Shown: one piece after another, positions 47,301 through 57,411 of the stretch
Layout: every line of letters begins with the position of its first letter
Numbering within the stretch: the stretch's first letter is position 1
Origin: Mimachlamys varia
Lineage: Eukaryota; Mollusca; Bivalvia; Pectinida; Pectinidae
NCBI GenBank assembly: GCA_947623455.1
Contig: OX392528.1
Span: 51,478,322 to 51,542,321, forward strand
Length of the DNA stretch: 64,000 bases
Reading direction: 5' to 3'
Program-made: the position numbers and the translations under genes
Notes under the pieces: model-generated
What the model was told of the DNA's origin: nothing
Database searches by the model: none
The model's input: the letters and a program-made list of their open reading frames with translations, nothing else

Positions 47301-49766
47301 CTGCAGCACATTTACATCATATGATCGACAGAGTAATACAGGGCCAACAAAAAGTAGGGGATGCTATCAAACAAACAGGTAAGGAATCAGCAGAGTTCCA
47401 CCAATATATGTAATTTTCGGCAAAACTTGGAGCGAAAATCAAGCATAATAACTTTTTATATTTATAGATTTAATTAAGATTAACTGATATCAGCAATATT
47501 CAAGATGAATTCTTAGGCGGTTACCGGTACAACAGCAGTTGAATCTCAGTTTTTGTAAACACGCGTCCATTTTGAACTGTCTTATAACTTCAGCTTGTTG
47601 TGAAGTGGGCCCCACCTGAATTATTTTCAATTCTTTGGATTTTTCTGTCAAGAATTTCTTGTTAGTTACCGCTCAGGTTTACTTTGTTTTAGTTTTATTT
47701 TTGCATGGTTATCAACTGGTGTTTTTTTTCGGAATTTTTCAGAATCATGAAAAATTTCCTGAAATTACATTTATTGGGCCTTTAAGATTTCATTCGATAA
47801 ACTTTCAAATAGATAAAAACTTTGTGTTTTTTAAAGAAAATAGGGTTTGATATTTAAATTCTGAGAGGCCTAAGCAAAGACTGTAATGTCTGGTAAGGTC
47901 ACTTTGTATTGATCTAGTTGATTAATAAAAAGCCAATGAAATGGAAAAATGTGACAAAAAAAAAGAAAAATTCAAATGAAAGAGGAAACATGAAACATTG
48001 TCCTGCATCAATAACAGAGCCATTTGCAGTGTAGCAATATTTCTGGTTGATATAATTGTCAGATAATGTTTTGATTGAAATCTTGTACATTGCACTCCTC
48101 TTTATATCATGCTGCATTTGTCAGACAAAAACATGATATTAACAGGAATGTGACATTAAGAGAAACATGTTTTTTTTTCAATACCGGTAAATCTATTGCA
48201 TTTCCAATCTCCATAACTAAAAGTAAGATATTCAATGTACATATGAAGATATTTCAATATAAAGATAACATTATTTCAATTAAAAATCATTTTGGGGGTT
48301 ATTTTTTATTTTCTGTGCAACATTTTGTACAAGTTGTATCTGAAATCAATGGAAATGACATCATTTTCTGGATATTTTATGTAATTGGTTAAAACAGCAT
48401 GATATTAAGAGGAAATCACCTCAAAATACATGATAATAACCAAATGAAATTACATAGATTATATAGAGTTTCTCTCTATATAATCTATGTAATTTTATTT
48501 GGTGCTTGGGAAAAACATGAGGAATGTGATATTAACAGGGGTGATATTAAGTGGAGTCCACTGTACAAATAATTTACAGTCTGAACAGAACCAGTAATAA
48601 AGCTTTGATGCTGATCTATAAGTAAAATTCATGTACTGTATCTACTTGTATGCTGGATCAACATTTGCAGAGCTTGTTTTTGAATTAACATTAACAAACA
48701 TAACTTTTTTTTCTCCGCAGTCTTTCAGATGTTCTATACAACCATGTTTGGGGCATATTCAGCTTTCCTATTCTTAAGAACAGGTAGGTTGAAAGTGTTC
48801 AGATCAACCACAAGAAATCTTTTGTATCCTTCTTAGAACTTTTATGTTTAAACTTTATTTATTTTACAAAAAGCAAAAAGTTGGCCCGGATATTAGCGCG
48901 CTAGGGGTCTTATTGGGAGAGGAAACCAAAGTACCCAGAGAAAACCCACGTGATGGGGCAGGTGACCCTAATACCTTTTAATGTCCAGTCGGGGAATCGA
49001 ACCCCGGCCACCTTAATGAAAAGGAAATGAGCTGTCACTGCACCAACCGACCACCCAACTTTTATGTATGCCACATGAAGTCTCTGATATACTTTCAGAA
49101 GCTTAACACTCATGGTGTATTTTGTGGCAAAATATTTGATATCTTGTTAATAAAAGAAAAAAATATTTTTGTATTTGATGAAGGTTAGCCTATTAAACAG
49201 AAACATTTTAGCGCTATTAAAAATCCACGATACAATATTTTCTGCTTTGATGTACATGTACCCACATTTTCAACAGTTAGTTTATATTTTGCTTCTTTTG
49301 GATGGAATTCTACTGAATATTTTGGTATCCACTTCCAATTCCTGTATCATAAAGATGTGAACTAATACCTGTACAACATTGGATCTGAAAGCCTTTTAAA
49401 TAATCAGTGTAATCAGATTTTGATTATCAAAATTAACTACAGTTTAAGGGAGATAACCCAAATGAAAATAATTATTTTGAAATGTTGATTTAATATTATT
49501 GAAATCGAAGATAGTGAATGTATTTCTTTATCAATAATTGACCTTTACCCTTGATTTGATTGACAGGTCATCTGATAGCTCCTGTTATAGCCCACGCCTT
49601 CTGTAATCACATGGGATTCCCGTCCTTCAAGGAAGCCCTCGGTTATCCGAAGCCAACACGTTCCAAACTCGTGGCCTGTTTTATTATGGGCCTGCTACTG
49701 TGGATAGCTCTTGTGTTTCCGGTCACTTCACCATTCTTGTATGCCAATGATGTCTACAGCTTATAA
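38238..49766 (+). CDS. RCE1: CAAX prenyl protease 2, complete nine-exon gene
   Basis: RCE1 is an ER-membrane glutamate-dependent protease (CPBP family) that removes the last three residues from farnesylated or geranylgeranylated CAAX proteins such as Ras. The nine exons join in phase to a predicted 289-residue protein; human RCE1 is 329. The three family motifs are intact: EEFIFR (E147, E148, R152), FFGVAH (H180) and HAFCN (H233, N237). Several hydrophobic spans are visible, beginning with the N-terminal segment of exon 1. The ATG has a favourable context (A at -3, G at +4). An upstream ATG at 38218 opens an overlapping frame. No coding disruption is seen. Confidence 0.95.
38757..38788. repeat. 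Perfect hairpin next to a TTAA MITE
   Basis: CCACGGACTTAGAT pairs exactly with ATCTAAGTCCGTGG around a short AGC loop. It ends 6 bp before the TTAA border of the MITE at 38794. Confidence 0.9.
38794..39099 (+). mobile_element. TTAA-flanked MITE, copy 6 (internally deleted)
   Basis: TTAA borders and both inverted ends are intact (AGGCCCAATATACGTAACTT / AAGTTACGTATATTGGGCCT). It is only 306 bp because about 85 bp of the interior is missing. Confidence 0.88.
39840..40025. repeat. ~185-bp interspersed repeat, copy 3
   Basis: Carries CCCATTTTTACAGCCGATAT and CAAGAATATTTTCCCAATTT, the same orientation as 14601-14788. Confidence 0.7.
41227..41653. mobile_element. hAT-like family B element with perfect 8-bp TSD
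   Basis: The element (41235-41645) runs from TAGAGCTGGGTA to CGCCCAGCCCTA and is flanked on both sides by CCAAGAAT, an exact 8-bp target duplication as made by hAT transposases. It is non-coding, and the interior repeats the palindromic GGTATACC / GGTACGTACC motif. The same family is at 21856-22515. Confidence 0.88.
41929..42034 (+). CDS. RCE1: RCE1 exon 2
   Basis: Residues 40-75. It encodes [20 protein letters not shown], matching the RCE1 block 'DHP-VIKRRF-SV'. The exon is 106 bp with acceptor TTCCCAG and donor GTTAGT. The first base completes Arg40. Confidence 0.93.
42340..42420 (+). CDS. RCE1: RCE1 exon 3
   Basis: Residues 76-102. It encodes [20 protein letters not shown], matching human '[20 protein letters not shown]'. 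The exon is 81 bp, phase 0 at both ends; acceptor TTTTACAG, donor GTACTG. Confidence 0.93.
42455..42538. repeat. ~80-bp repeat shared with 3258-3340
   Basis: CATTTACCCCTGAGGAAACA ... TTTTAGGGGTGAATGAGTT is the reverse complement of the copy at about 3258-3340, with weaker relatives near 8415-8460 and 51115-51165. The ends (GGGGTAAATG / GGGGTGAATG) are inverted. Confidence 0.6.
43845..44060 (-). repeat. Interspersed repeat family R2, copy 3 (inverted, deleted)
   Basis: The reverse complement of copies 1 and 2, with matches at TTAGTTTCATTGGAGTATGA and CTGCATACAATCAATGGAAA. The middle is shortened. Confidence 0.7.
44648..44708 (+). CDS. RCE1: RCE1 exon 4
   Basis: Residues 103-122 and one base of 123. 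It encodes [27 protein letters not shown] is an exact RCE1 family block. The exon is 61 bp; acceptor CCTGTAG, donor GTGAGG. Reading through the donor meets a stop after about 12 codons. Confidence 0.92.
45314..45372 (+). CDS. RCE1: RCE1 exon 5
   Basis: Residues 123-142. It encodes [19 protein letters not shown], matching human 'PRSWARCLTDMRWLRNQVI'. The exon is 59 bp; acceptor TTTACAG, donor GTAGGT. A 32-bp duplication of the 3' exon end places a second donor-like GTACGT at 45405. Confidence 0.92.
45355..45407 (+). repeat. 32-bp duplication of RCE1 exon 5 end and donor
   Basis: ATCAGGAATCATATTGTGGTA occurs at 45355 and again at 45387. The second copy brings a donor-like GTACGT at 45405. Using it would add 32 bases and shift the frame. 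Confidence 0.88.
45775..45883 (+). CDS. RCE1: RCE1 exon 6 (catalytic glutamates)
   Basis: Residues 143-178 and one base of 179. It encodes [20 protein letters not shown] and, further on, CPLFFGV. EEFIFR is the first catalytic motif of CPBP proteases. The exon is 109 bp; acceptor TTTCAG, donor GTAAGG. Confidence 0.96.
46004..46392. mobile_element. MITE family M (9-10 bp TSD), copy 2
   Basis: The ends CAATCTGATTAAAATACAGA and CTAATCAGATTG are inverted. The flanks GAGTCCAGC and GAGTCCAGT form a 9-bp duplication with 8 matches. The orientation is opposite to copy 1. It lies in RCE1 intron 6. Confidence 0.82.
46610..47090. mobile_element. TA-flanked MITE, 481 bp (TACAGTGTACC type)
   Basis: The left end TACAGTGTACCCTCATTATA and the right end ATAGGGCGAGGTACACTGTA are inverted repeats with TA borders. 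The interior has repeated GAGGGTGGC motifs. It is non-coding despite short open frames on both strands, and lies in RCE1 intron 6. Confidence 0.78.
47307..47378 (+). CDS. RCE1: RCE1 exon 7 (catalytic histidine 1)
   Basis: Residues 179-202. It begins [20 protein letters not shown], so the FFGVAH motif is assembled across the splice and His180 is the second-motif catalytic residue. The exon is 72 bp; acceptor CTGCAG, donor GTAAGG. A TTAA-type MITE begins about 20 bp downstream of the donor. Confidence 0.94.
47399..47785 (+). mobile_element. TTAA-flanked MITE, copy 7
   Basis: The right end TTGGGCCTTTAA is intact. The left end is mutated (CCAATATATGTAATTTTCGG, TTAA lost). It starts about 20 bp downstream of the RCE1 exon 7 donor. 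Confidence 0.82.
48086..48565. mobile_element. Tc1/mariner-type MITE, ~480 bp, copy 2
   Basis: TA borders with ends CATTGCACTCCTCTTTATAT and ATTAAGTGGAGTCCACTG; it closely follows 16943-17420. Near its right side a perfect hairpin (TTACATAGATTATATAGAG / CTCTATATAATCTATGTAA, about 48450-48495) is not shared in that form by copy 1. Confidence 0.8.
48721..48783 (+). CDS. RCE1: RCE1 exon 8
   Basis: Residues 203-223. It encodes [20 protein letters not shown], matching human '[20 protein letters not shown]'. The exon is 63 bp; acceptor CCGCAG, donor GTAGGT. A SINE starts 64 bp downstream of the exon, in the following intron. Confidence 0.95.
48848..49056 (-). mobile_element. tRNA-derived SINE, copy 3, perfect 11-bp TSD
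   Basis: It is flanked by exact AACTTTTATGT at 48837-48847 and 49057-49067. The minus strand shows the tRNA-like head with B box GGGTTCGATTCCCC, the central block and an AT-rich tail. It lies in RCE1 intron 8, 64 bp after exon 8. Confidence 0.9.
49567..49766 (+). CDS. RCE1: RCE1 exon 9 (stop codon)
   Basis: Residues 224-289 plus the TAA. It begins [20 protein letters not shown], which contains the third motif HxxxN (H233, N237). A further hydrophobic span ([17 protein letters not shown]) follows. The acceptor is TTGACAG. The nearest plausible polyadenylation signal is ATTAAA at 50068-50073. The first canonical AATAAA noticed is near 52594, inside a transposable element. The true 3' end is unknown. 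Confidence 0.95.
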
Positions 49767-52229
49767 TCTCTACTTCAAGTACCATAAATTATTTAATATT
49801 TGTTTGTTTTACAAGTTCTCAATATCATTTTCATATCTGTGTGCTAGACTGATTTAGTTTCCCAAACAAACATTTTTGTCCTGGTAATGTTAAGATTTAA
49901 GGTTTCAAAGTGTCCTGTTTATGTATATTTTTTTTTTATCTCACAGTAAACTTTAATAGAGTAAATTATTTTTCACAAATTTATAACATAGTTTAAGGTT
50001 CATCCTATCTTATTATCCCTGTTTATCATTCTTCAATTAGAGAATAATTTACTTTCAATTATTGTGCATTAAATAGATCAGGTTTATTCCAAAGACATAT
50101 ATATCTCATATACGGTATATATAGGTTGGAGTTTTTTTGTTTTTGTATTTTAATTTAAAAATGGACAATTTATTACTGCTGTATTTAAAGACAATAATAT
50201 ATATAAAGCTAACTAGAAGGAAACATTTAAAAAAAACACTGCATTTTCTAGATCAATACTAGGTTGTGACCAGTTTTCATGAAGGACCTGTTATCATAAA
50301 CATGCACACATTTGAACATGCACAAGATTTACCAATGTCCTAGGGATGTTAAAATGATCAGGCACAGCTGGTACACTTACATCCTTGAGATAATTTGTCC
50401 TCCACAATGACTGGTCACAACCCAGTACAATGAAGAGTTACATAATGTCCAATATTGAATAATTTCATCCCATTCAACACTGTTCTTTGGCATCAGTTAT
50501 AAAGATTTTCCGTGAAATTTATCAAATCGTACCCTGTAGGAATTGAAATGTTTGTAATGTCATTTGGATGTTGAAATATCTCGACATAGAACAGCCAAGA
50601 GGTTTTTTTCTGAAACGTTGTAAGAATGTCAACAGGAAACACAAAATATGATAAAATACATTGTAGATGAAAATCATATAGAATCATTGTTTTGTTTGAT
50701 TTCATCTGACAGTTTTTTGTATGGATAAACATTTATTTTTTAACTTTTCCGAGTAATTGCCTTTTCGGGGTTATTGCGGTCAGAAATCAGTTTTCCAGAT
50801 AGTTTAGGATAGGTAGTAAGCCCTGATTTTGTTTACTAGGTCACAATTTTGTTCTATTAATTTGTTTGTGGATGGTCTGTAATGTCTATTGTAGTAGTAT
50901 TTATTGCTTGTGCTGTACATACTAGTATATGTATGTATATATTAAGTTGCTATAGATATGTATCATATTTATAGATATCTTTGTATGTAATATCAATATT
51001 AAGTTTTGTTTCAAAAGAAAGAAAAAGAAAAAATACATTTACATGTATATACCTAATATAAATTTTTTTTTTATAAGTACTTTCAATGTATTTACCATTA
51101 AAGACATATTTTTAAGCCTTGGAGTACTTTAGCATGAAATATCAGGGGTGAAATAGTTCATAGAATGGCAGAAGCAGCAATTCATTCTGAGTGAATTTGG
51201 TCCCTTTCCTGGTATATGTAGATGTGTTATGAAAGAATGTCATTCACAAGTCACCCTCCTCAAAGTTCAATGGGTTTTATTACTGTTTTAAGGTATTCTG
51301 CTCCTGTTATTTTAGTTTTTTATGACAAGACATTTTGGGTGGTTAAATTTCAGAAACAGTTTCGAAATCTTCTGTAATTAAAAATGAAAATGAGTTTTTA
51401 ATACACGATTATCTATGTCAAATTTTTGGCATTTTTTTTTTTTTTATATACAGACAGCTAATTAAGAAAGCTACTAGAGGTTGCCAAATGCCATTTATGA
51501 TAATAATGTGGCAAATGAGATGCAAACCTTAAACATTTGACATAAATCTATCAAAGACCAACAGCAGGGTTATATACATAATGAATTGGTAGTCTTTTAC
51601 AATATTACCATATGATAGTGACAACAGCACGGCAATATCTATAAATAGTTATTTGCATGGCATGCAAGACATGTTCCGATATTTTTCATTTGTACATTTT
51701 GTTTTTAAGTAACTGTGAATCACGTTTACTTAACTTATCATGATCAGTGCTTGTTCTATAAAGCAAGTCCAGATTGAAGAATGTGTCCGTTGGGCTTCGT
51801 CTCCAAACTCATTGGGCAGATGAACAATCGTACCAGTCATAGCACTTCCATTTTCTCGACATTTTCTTCATACCATATTTGGATAAAATGAAGAGTTCAT
51901 TTTTGTTACTCAGGGGTATGCTTTTTTTTCTGGAAATATTGAAATCCGTTTTTTGGTACAGTAGCTAGAAAAGGTAGTTTAGAATTTACATAGTTTAAAA
52001 GCCAATATTTTCGTGCGTGGAATTTGTCGTTTAGTCAGCTTCCAAAGTGTTTGCATTTGGTAAATTTTTGCGTTGCAGTCATGCTGTTATGCATTGTGTA
52101 CCTATAATGCTATTATACACTGTAGAGTTTGAGTATTGTTGAATATGTTCGCGTATGGATATATTTGCGGAGATTTAATGCCAGCGAAATCAGCATAAAT
52201 TTCCACACAGCAAAAAAAATCCACTTTTA

Positions 52230-52696
52230 CAGTAATTTATCGTCGGAAACCCACAGTACACTTCTCTGACGTTTGCATCCCGTGGGCTAAAATGAAATGG
52301 AAAGAAACTCTCGTTTTCGTACTTAAATAGTAGCCAATTATATTGATGGTTTCATCTGTGACTACATACAGCCGGGACATCAAGCCAGGGTATCCCGTTT
52401 CATTTGTAGCACCACCTGTCAACAAAACCTGTCGATTGTGTTATAATTGTGTTGATTGTGATCAAAATATAAGGTCCTGCTATATGGCGATTGACATTGG
52501 CGTCATGCCTACAGAAATATGCTGGTCGTGGTCACAGTAAAATAATCTAATAGAGTGTCACAAGAAACGACCATTCTGATTTGTTGAAATCTCTGAATAA
52601 ACTATAATTTGGGGAAACGAAGGTTTATACTGATTCTGGCCCACGGGATGCAAATGTCAGAGAAGTGTACCTTGGGTTTCCTAAGATAACAGTAAT
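52230..52696. mobile_element. Element with ~51-bp terminal inverted repeats and 7-bp TSD
   Basis: The element (52237-52689) starts TTATCGTCGGAAACCCACAG. Its right end, read inverted, is TTATCTTAGGAAACCCAAGG, and the match continues through ACTTCTCTGAC and TTTGCATCCCGTGGGC. CAGTAAT flanks both sides (52230-52236 and 52690-52696). It is non-coding. The superfamily is not certain; hAT or P-type are possible from the 7-8 bp duplication. Confidence 0.82.
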
Positions 52697-53259
52697 CAGG
52701 CTATAGTCGGACTCCAGGTGCTATCACACAACCTTATTAAAACATGTTTGTCTTTTATTTAATTTTCTTTTACTTAACTGACATTATTTATTAATTAACC
52801 TTTTAGTTACTTTCCCTTTTGCCTAAAGAATTACCTGTGATTTACTGGTACTTTTGTATACATGTATATTTTAAAAACGGACTTTGACAAATAATAATAA
52901 TAATAGCTTGAAATAAATTGACAGCATGCAGATAATTTCATTTCAATGTTTATGGTATTCTGCTTCACTTTTCTGAAAGTACACTTAAAATACATAAAAT
53001 AAAATAAAAAAAAACAAATGGGATGGTGTTCAAAGAATCAGGAATGTTAACATTTGATGCAGTAAAATAGGTTCACAAATACAGTATTTCACTTTAACGC
53101 CATATTGTTCCACTTCAACTATATATAGGATTTCTTCGTTGGTTGGCAAATCTCAAATGTAAATGATAAATGTCACAAAATGAACATAATGAAAAGCTTA
53201 AGGACTTATATGTTGTCTCACTGTTAAAATGAAAGTTCTGTATACTACTAACAGATTAC

Positions 53260-53410
53260 TAAATTAAAAGTCAAATTTTATCTTAGAATCTAATGTTTAA
53301 TTTATTAAAGAAAACTCCCCTTGTTACATAGGACATATTATTTGTACTAATTAAAAGTCAAATTTTATCTTACAATTTGACTTTTAATGTATTCAAGAAA
53401 ACTGCCCTTG
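53260..53410. repeat. Local direct duplication (~95-bp period)
   Basis: TTAAAAGTCAAATTTTATCT occurs near 53265 and again near 53351, followed each time by related text (AAGAAAACT(C/G)CCCTTGTTA). AT-rich and non-coding. Confidence 0.75.
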
Positions 53411-54465
53411 TTATAATATGACATATGTAACAAAATAGGACACTTATATAGGATGCCTGTACAATTATGTATGTTTTTACTACCCGTTATATATGTTATG
53501 AGCACTATATTTGTATAGTTTGATCTGTGCAAACTAGATTGTGCATTCCTTCTGTAATAGTGGGCTTCATCTTGACTTAATGTGACCACAGAACAGTTAA
53601 CTGATCGAAGAAAAAACCTCCATGCACATAATCGTTTCTTGCAAGGTCAGCATTCCTACTTGCTTTGTGGGTATATAATTTTATATACATGTAATATACA
53701 TTATGCAAAATTAATGTAGAAGCTTTATAATTTGGAAGGAAACTGAATGTACAACTGTTTTATTTTTTAAACGTTTTTATCAGGTTAGAAAAGTATGATT
53801 TATTAAAAAAAAATTTACACAACCAAATTGTTTTTATGTGACATTTCGATGCCGTTTGTATGACATGTACCCTGTCACCTTGAATGTACAACTACATTTG
53901 TACTATGATTCAATAGCTGCAATATATATTCCTTAAAAAAACCCATTGAGATAAAGAGTACCATGAAAATGAAATATACTTATATAAAAGTTCGATTTGT
54001 AAAAATGCTCTGTATGAATCCTATCTTATGGTGCATTTTACAGAATTCTACTCAAACAATGTTGAGTATTGGAAAAAAAAATTAAATGAAAAAATAAGCT
54101 ACATAAGTATTTGAGTCACAGGACCGATACAATTAACCAATCCTGATTTTATCAAGATCCAATGTTAAGAGACATAATTTGACAAGGGAAGTTATTCTTT
54201 ACCAGAAATAATGCCTTTCACTCATATAATCTTGCATATCTTACTCGTAGTTAAGAATGAGTTGTAAAAATGGTACCCTTTATCTTAAAATATTGAAATT
54301 TAGCCCTTGTTGGAAAGCTTTATGTAAATTTGTATGAAAATTCTTATTCATAGAAAATGTATATTTATTTTATGTGTATATACCTGTACATGTTATATTT
54401 GTATATATGCCATGTAAAAACCTTAGCTTGTATCATATCCATATAATACAAAATTAAGTGATTAA

Positions 54466-55006
54466 GGGAGTGGTCACAGTTATAGAGGGGAGTGGTTACA
54501 GTTATAGAGGGAAGTGGTCACAGTTATAGAGGGGAGTGGCCACAGTTATAGAGGGGAGTGGCCACAGTCATAGAGGGGAGTACTAGTGTTCACAGTTATA
54601 GAGGGGAGTGGCCACAGTCATAGAGGGGAGTATTAGTGGTCACAGTTATAGAGGGGAGTACTAGTGGTCACAGTTACAGAGGGGAGTACTAGTGGTCACA
54701 GTTATAGAGGGGAGTGGCCACAGTCATAGAGGGGAGTACTAGTGGTCACAGTTATAGAGGGGAGTACTAGTGGTCACAGTTACAGAGGGGAGTACTAGTG
54801 GTCACAGTAATAGAGGGGAGTGGCCACAGTCATAGAGGGGAGTGGTCACAGTTATAGAGGGGAGTGGCCACAGTCATAGAGGGGAGTGGTCACAGTCATA
54901 GAGGGGAGTACTAGTGGTCACAGTTATAGAGGGGAGTGGCCACAGTCATAGAGGGGAGTACTAGTGGTCACAGTCATAGGGGGGAGGGGTCACAGTCATA
55001 GAGGGA
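54466..55006. repeat. Minisatellite, 22-bp and 28-bp units
   Basis: Units GAGTGGTCACAGTTATAGAG+GG and a longer form with an inserted TACTAG (GAGTACTAGTGGTCACAGTT...) are interspersed, about 22 copies in total. Variant sites are T/C in GG(T/C)CACAG and AGT(T/C)ATAG. Confidence 0.93.
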
Positions 55007-56784
55007 CCACTGTATTCCTAGTAATACTTCTTAACAACAGGTTAAGGCATTGATGTTAATATTTTGTTTGTACCACGACCTGTAAACTATCCGACATACC
55101 CTGTATCAATATTACTGTTAAAGATGGCATACAGATATGGGACCAATCTAGTCTTCATTTTATTTAAAACTGCAGAAGCTGAAAAAGTAATGTGAATTCA
55201 TGTTTCATGCATTTTGCCAGTACATGTACTCCTAGAAGCAGTATTATAATAAAATAAAAATTTTACAGGAACATACAATTAAATGACGTTTTGTACACAC
55301 ACAAATAATCAACTATTATGGTTTCAAACGTGTTTGCAGACAGCACATTAATATAGATAGATATCGCTGAGATAAATTGTGTAAAGGGAATTTTTAACTC
55401 AAGAGAAAGTAAATTTATTTATCAGTCAATGTCTTGTGACTTGAAAATGTACACATTCCTGCTATACAGACTGGATAAAGGCTTATTGTTATGATAAATA
55501 AAGACACGATTGTAAAAAACACGAAGTTTATAAACTTTGAAATTTTCATACCTCTAAACAGTTATTAACCCTGTGTAAAAGATGGAATTTGAAAAATATT
55601 AATTTTATGAACTTATCATTTAGTCCTCCTACCATATGTAGGGTTTATGTAATACCATAAAATCTCGATAATAAGCCGCGGCTTATTTTCTTTTTTGGTA
55701 AGGAATCCAAGGCTTATTTTCGAGGCAGGCCTATTTTCAAGGCCGTCTTATTTTAGAAGTCATTTATCCTGTAAGGCTTATTTACAAGACCGTCTTATTT
55801 TCTAAACTTTTCATCGGTGAACAAAAGCATCAATGATTTCAAAAAGTATTTCTATTTGTTGTCGTAATGATCAACTACTCCATGCAAACATTCACAAAGA
55901 AGCCTAACCTTTGATGAAATGAAAATTGGAATTGCGTTATGTTCTAGCAAAAATACAGAGTTTTCAGTTTTAAGCTTTCTTAGTTGATACTTCGTCTATT
56001 TTCTACATTGTTTTTGTGCAATATATATTGTTGGACATTAATTTGAATCTCAACATTTTTTTTTTCTTCAAATTGGTATGGTCTAGTCATAACATTTTTG
56101 TAGGGTACATGTCTTATTTTATTATTTAAGCAGTTTTCTGAAACTTTTATCAAAGTTTTCGTCTCCTAATTTTAATTTTGTTTCAAGTTTCAAGGTCACA
56201 TTTTTCTTCTTCTTTATTTTGATAATAAAATCATTTAGAAAACTACATATATTCATAAGCAGGAAATAAATTCCATCGAAATATATCATGCAAATACAAG
56301 AATTAATTTTTGATATGCTGAATATGACTTCAAACAATTATGACCAATATAAATCCAGTTGTATTTGATGTGCATGTGACGTAAGATACATGTACTGGAG
56401 TATTTACAGTCATTCGTAAAGGTATCAGATGGTACATCTATATCTAAAGTTCAAAATGTCAAAACTGTTGAGTTAAAGAATATTTTTTATATGATTAATT
56501 CATAATAGAATATCATATCCTATTCATTTTCATATACCCAGGTAAAATATTCTTGCACCTTTGCAGCTGCTAAGATGTTGCAAACAAAATTTGTTTGCGA
56601 CTAGCTGCAACCTACCAGGTATACATTTCTTCAACAAAATCTTTTGAAAACGAAATAGTTTGCAGCAAACTTTATGTTCTTGTAAGAGTGTAGCTTTCTT
56701 TTCTGTAAACAGTATGACCAAATGTACAATTGTTAGTAATTATTGTTTCCCCTTTTATTTATGGGAAAGTTTATTACAATACAT

Positions 56785-56901
56785 AGCTCTAACCAACTTC
56801 GCAAGCCAAGGGTGTACAATACGCTACTGTGCTTTTACTCTCCTTTTGAAAAGGAGACTAGCCTATTGTACACCCTTACCCTTGGCTTGTGAAGTTGAGC
56901 T
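56785..56901. repeat. Foldback palindrome, ~117 bp
   Basis: CAACTTCGCAAGCCAAGGGT and its inverted partner ACCCTTGGCTTGTGAAGTTG are the arms; pairing continues through TGTACAATA / TATTGTACA and ends at CTCCTTTTGAAAAGGAG, itself a hairpin. Confidence 0.88.
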
Positions 56902-57411
56902 CTAACTTAATGTCCAGTAAATTTGATTACTTGTACATTGTACATTCTTCTCCATGAAATATGCAAGAATTGTAATATTCTATCAAAAGGATGAGCCAGA
57001 ATTGTGTATGAAAATCATAAGAAGACGGTTTAAATGTGGTATGTTGGCGAGACAGGTTTGAAATAAAATTGACTGTACATGTAAAGATTATTTGGTTTAT
57101 TGCAGAATATTGCTGCACTATTTTTGTTCACTAATATGTATATTATGAATTTTCCTCTTACTTAGCATTCTAGATAGGGCGCTATATCAAATGTTGTATA
57201 TTATTATTACTATTCTCCCTTATTGATATTCCTACATACACATCAATTTTTGGTGTTGAAGATAGTGTTCAGTCTTTTTCTTTTACTTATATTTTTTAGC
57301 AGACCAGATATAATTGGGTTGATTGTGTGCAAGTTTTAATTTCGCAGCATTATATTCTGTTTGTACATATTTACCTCCCTAAGCCATATCATTTTATTTC
57401 CTACCCTTGTT

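Noticed and set aside
56660..56905. 81-codon ORF with several Cys residues
   Set aside because: It runs through a foldback palindrome and has no conserved motif or splice context.
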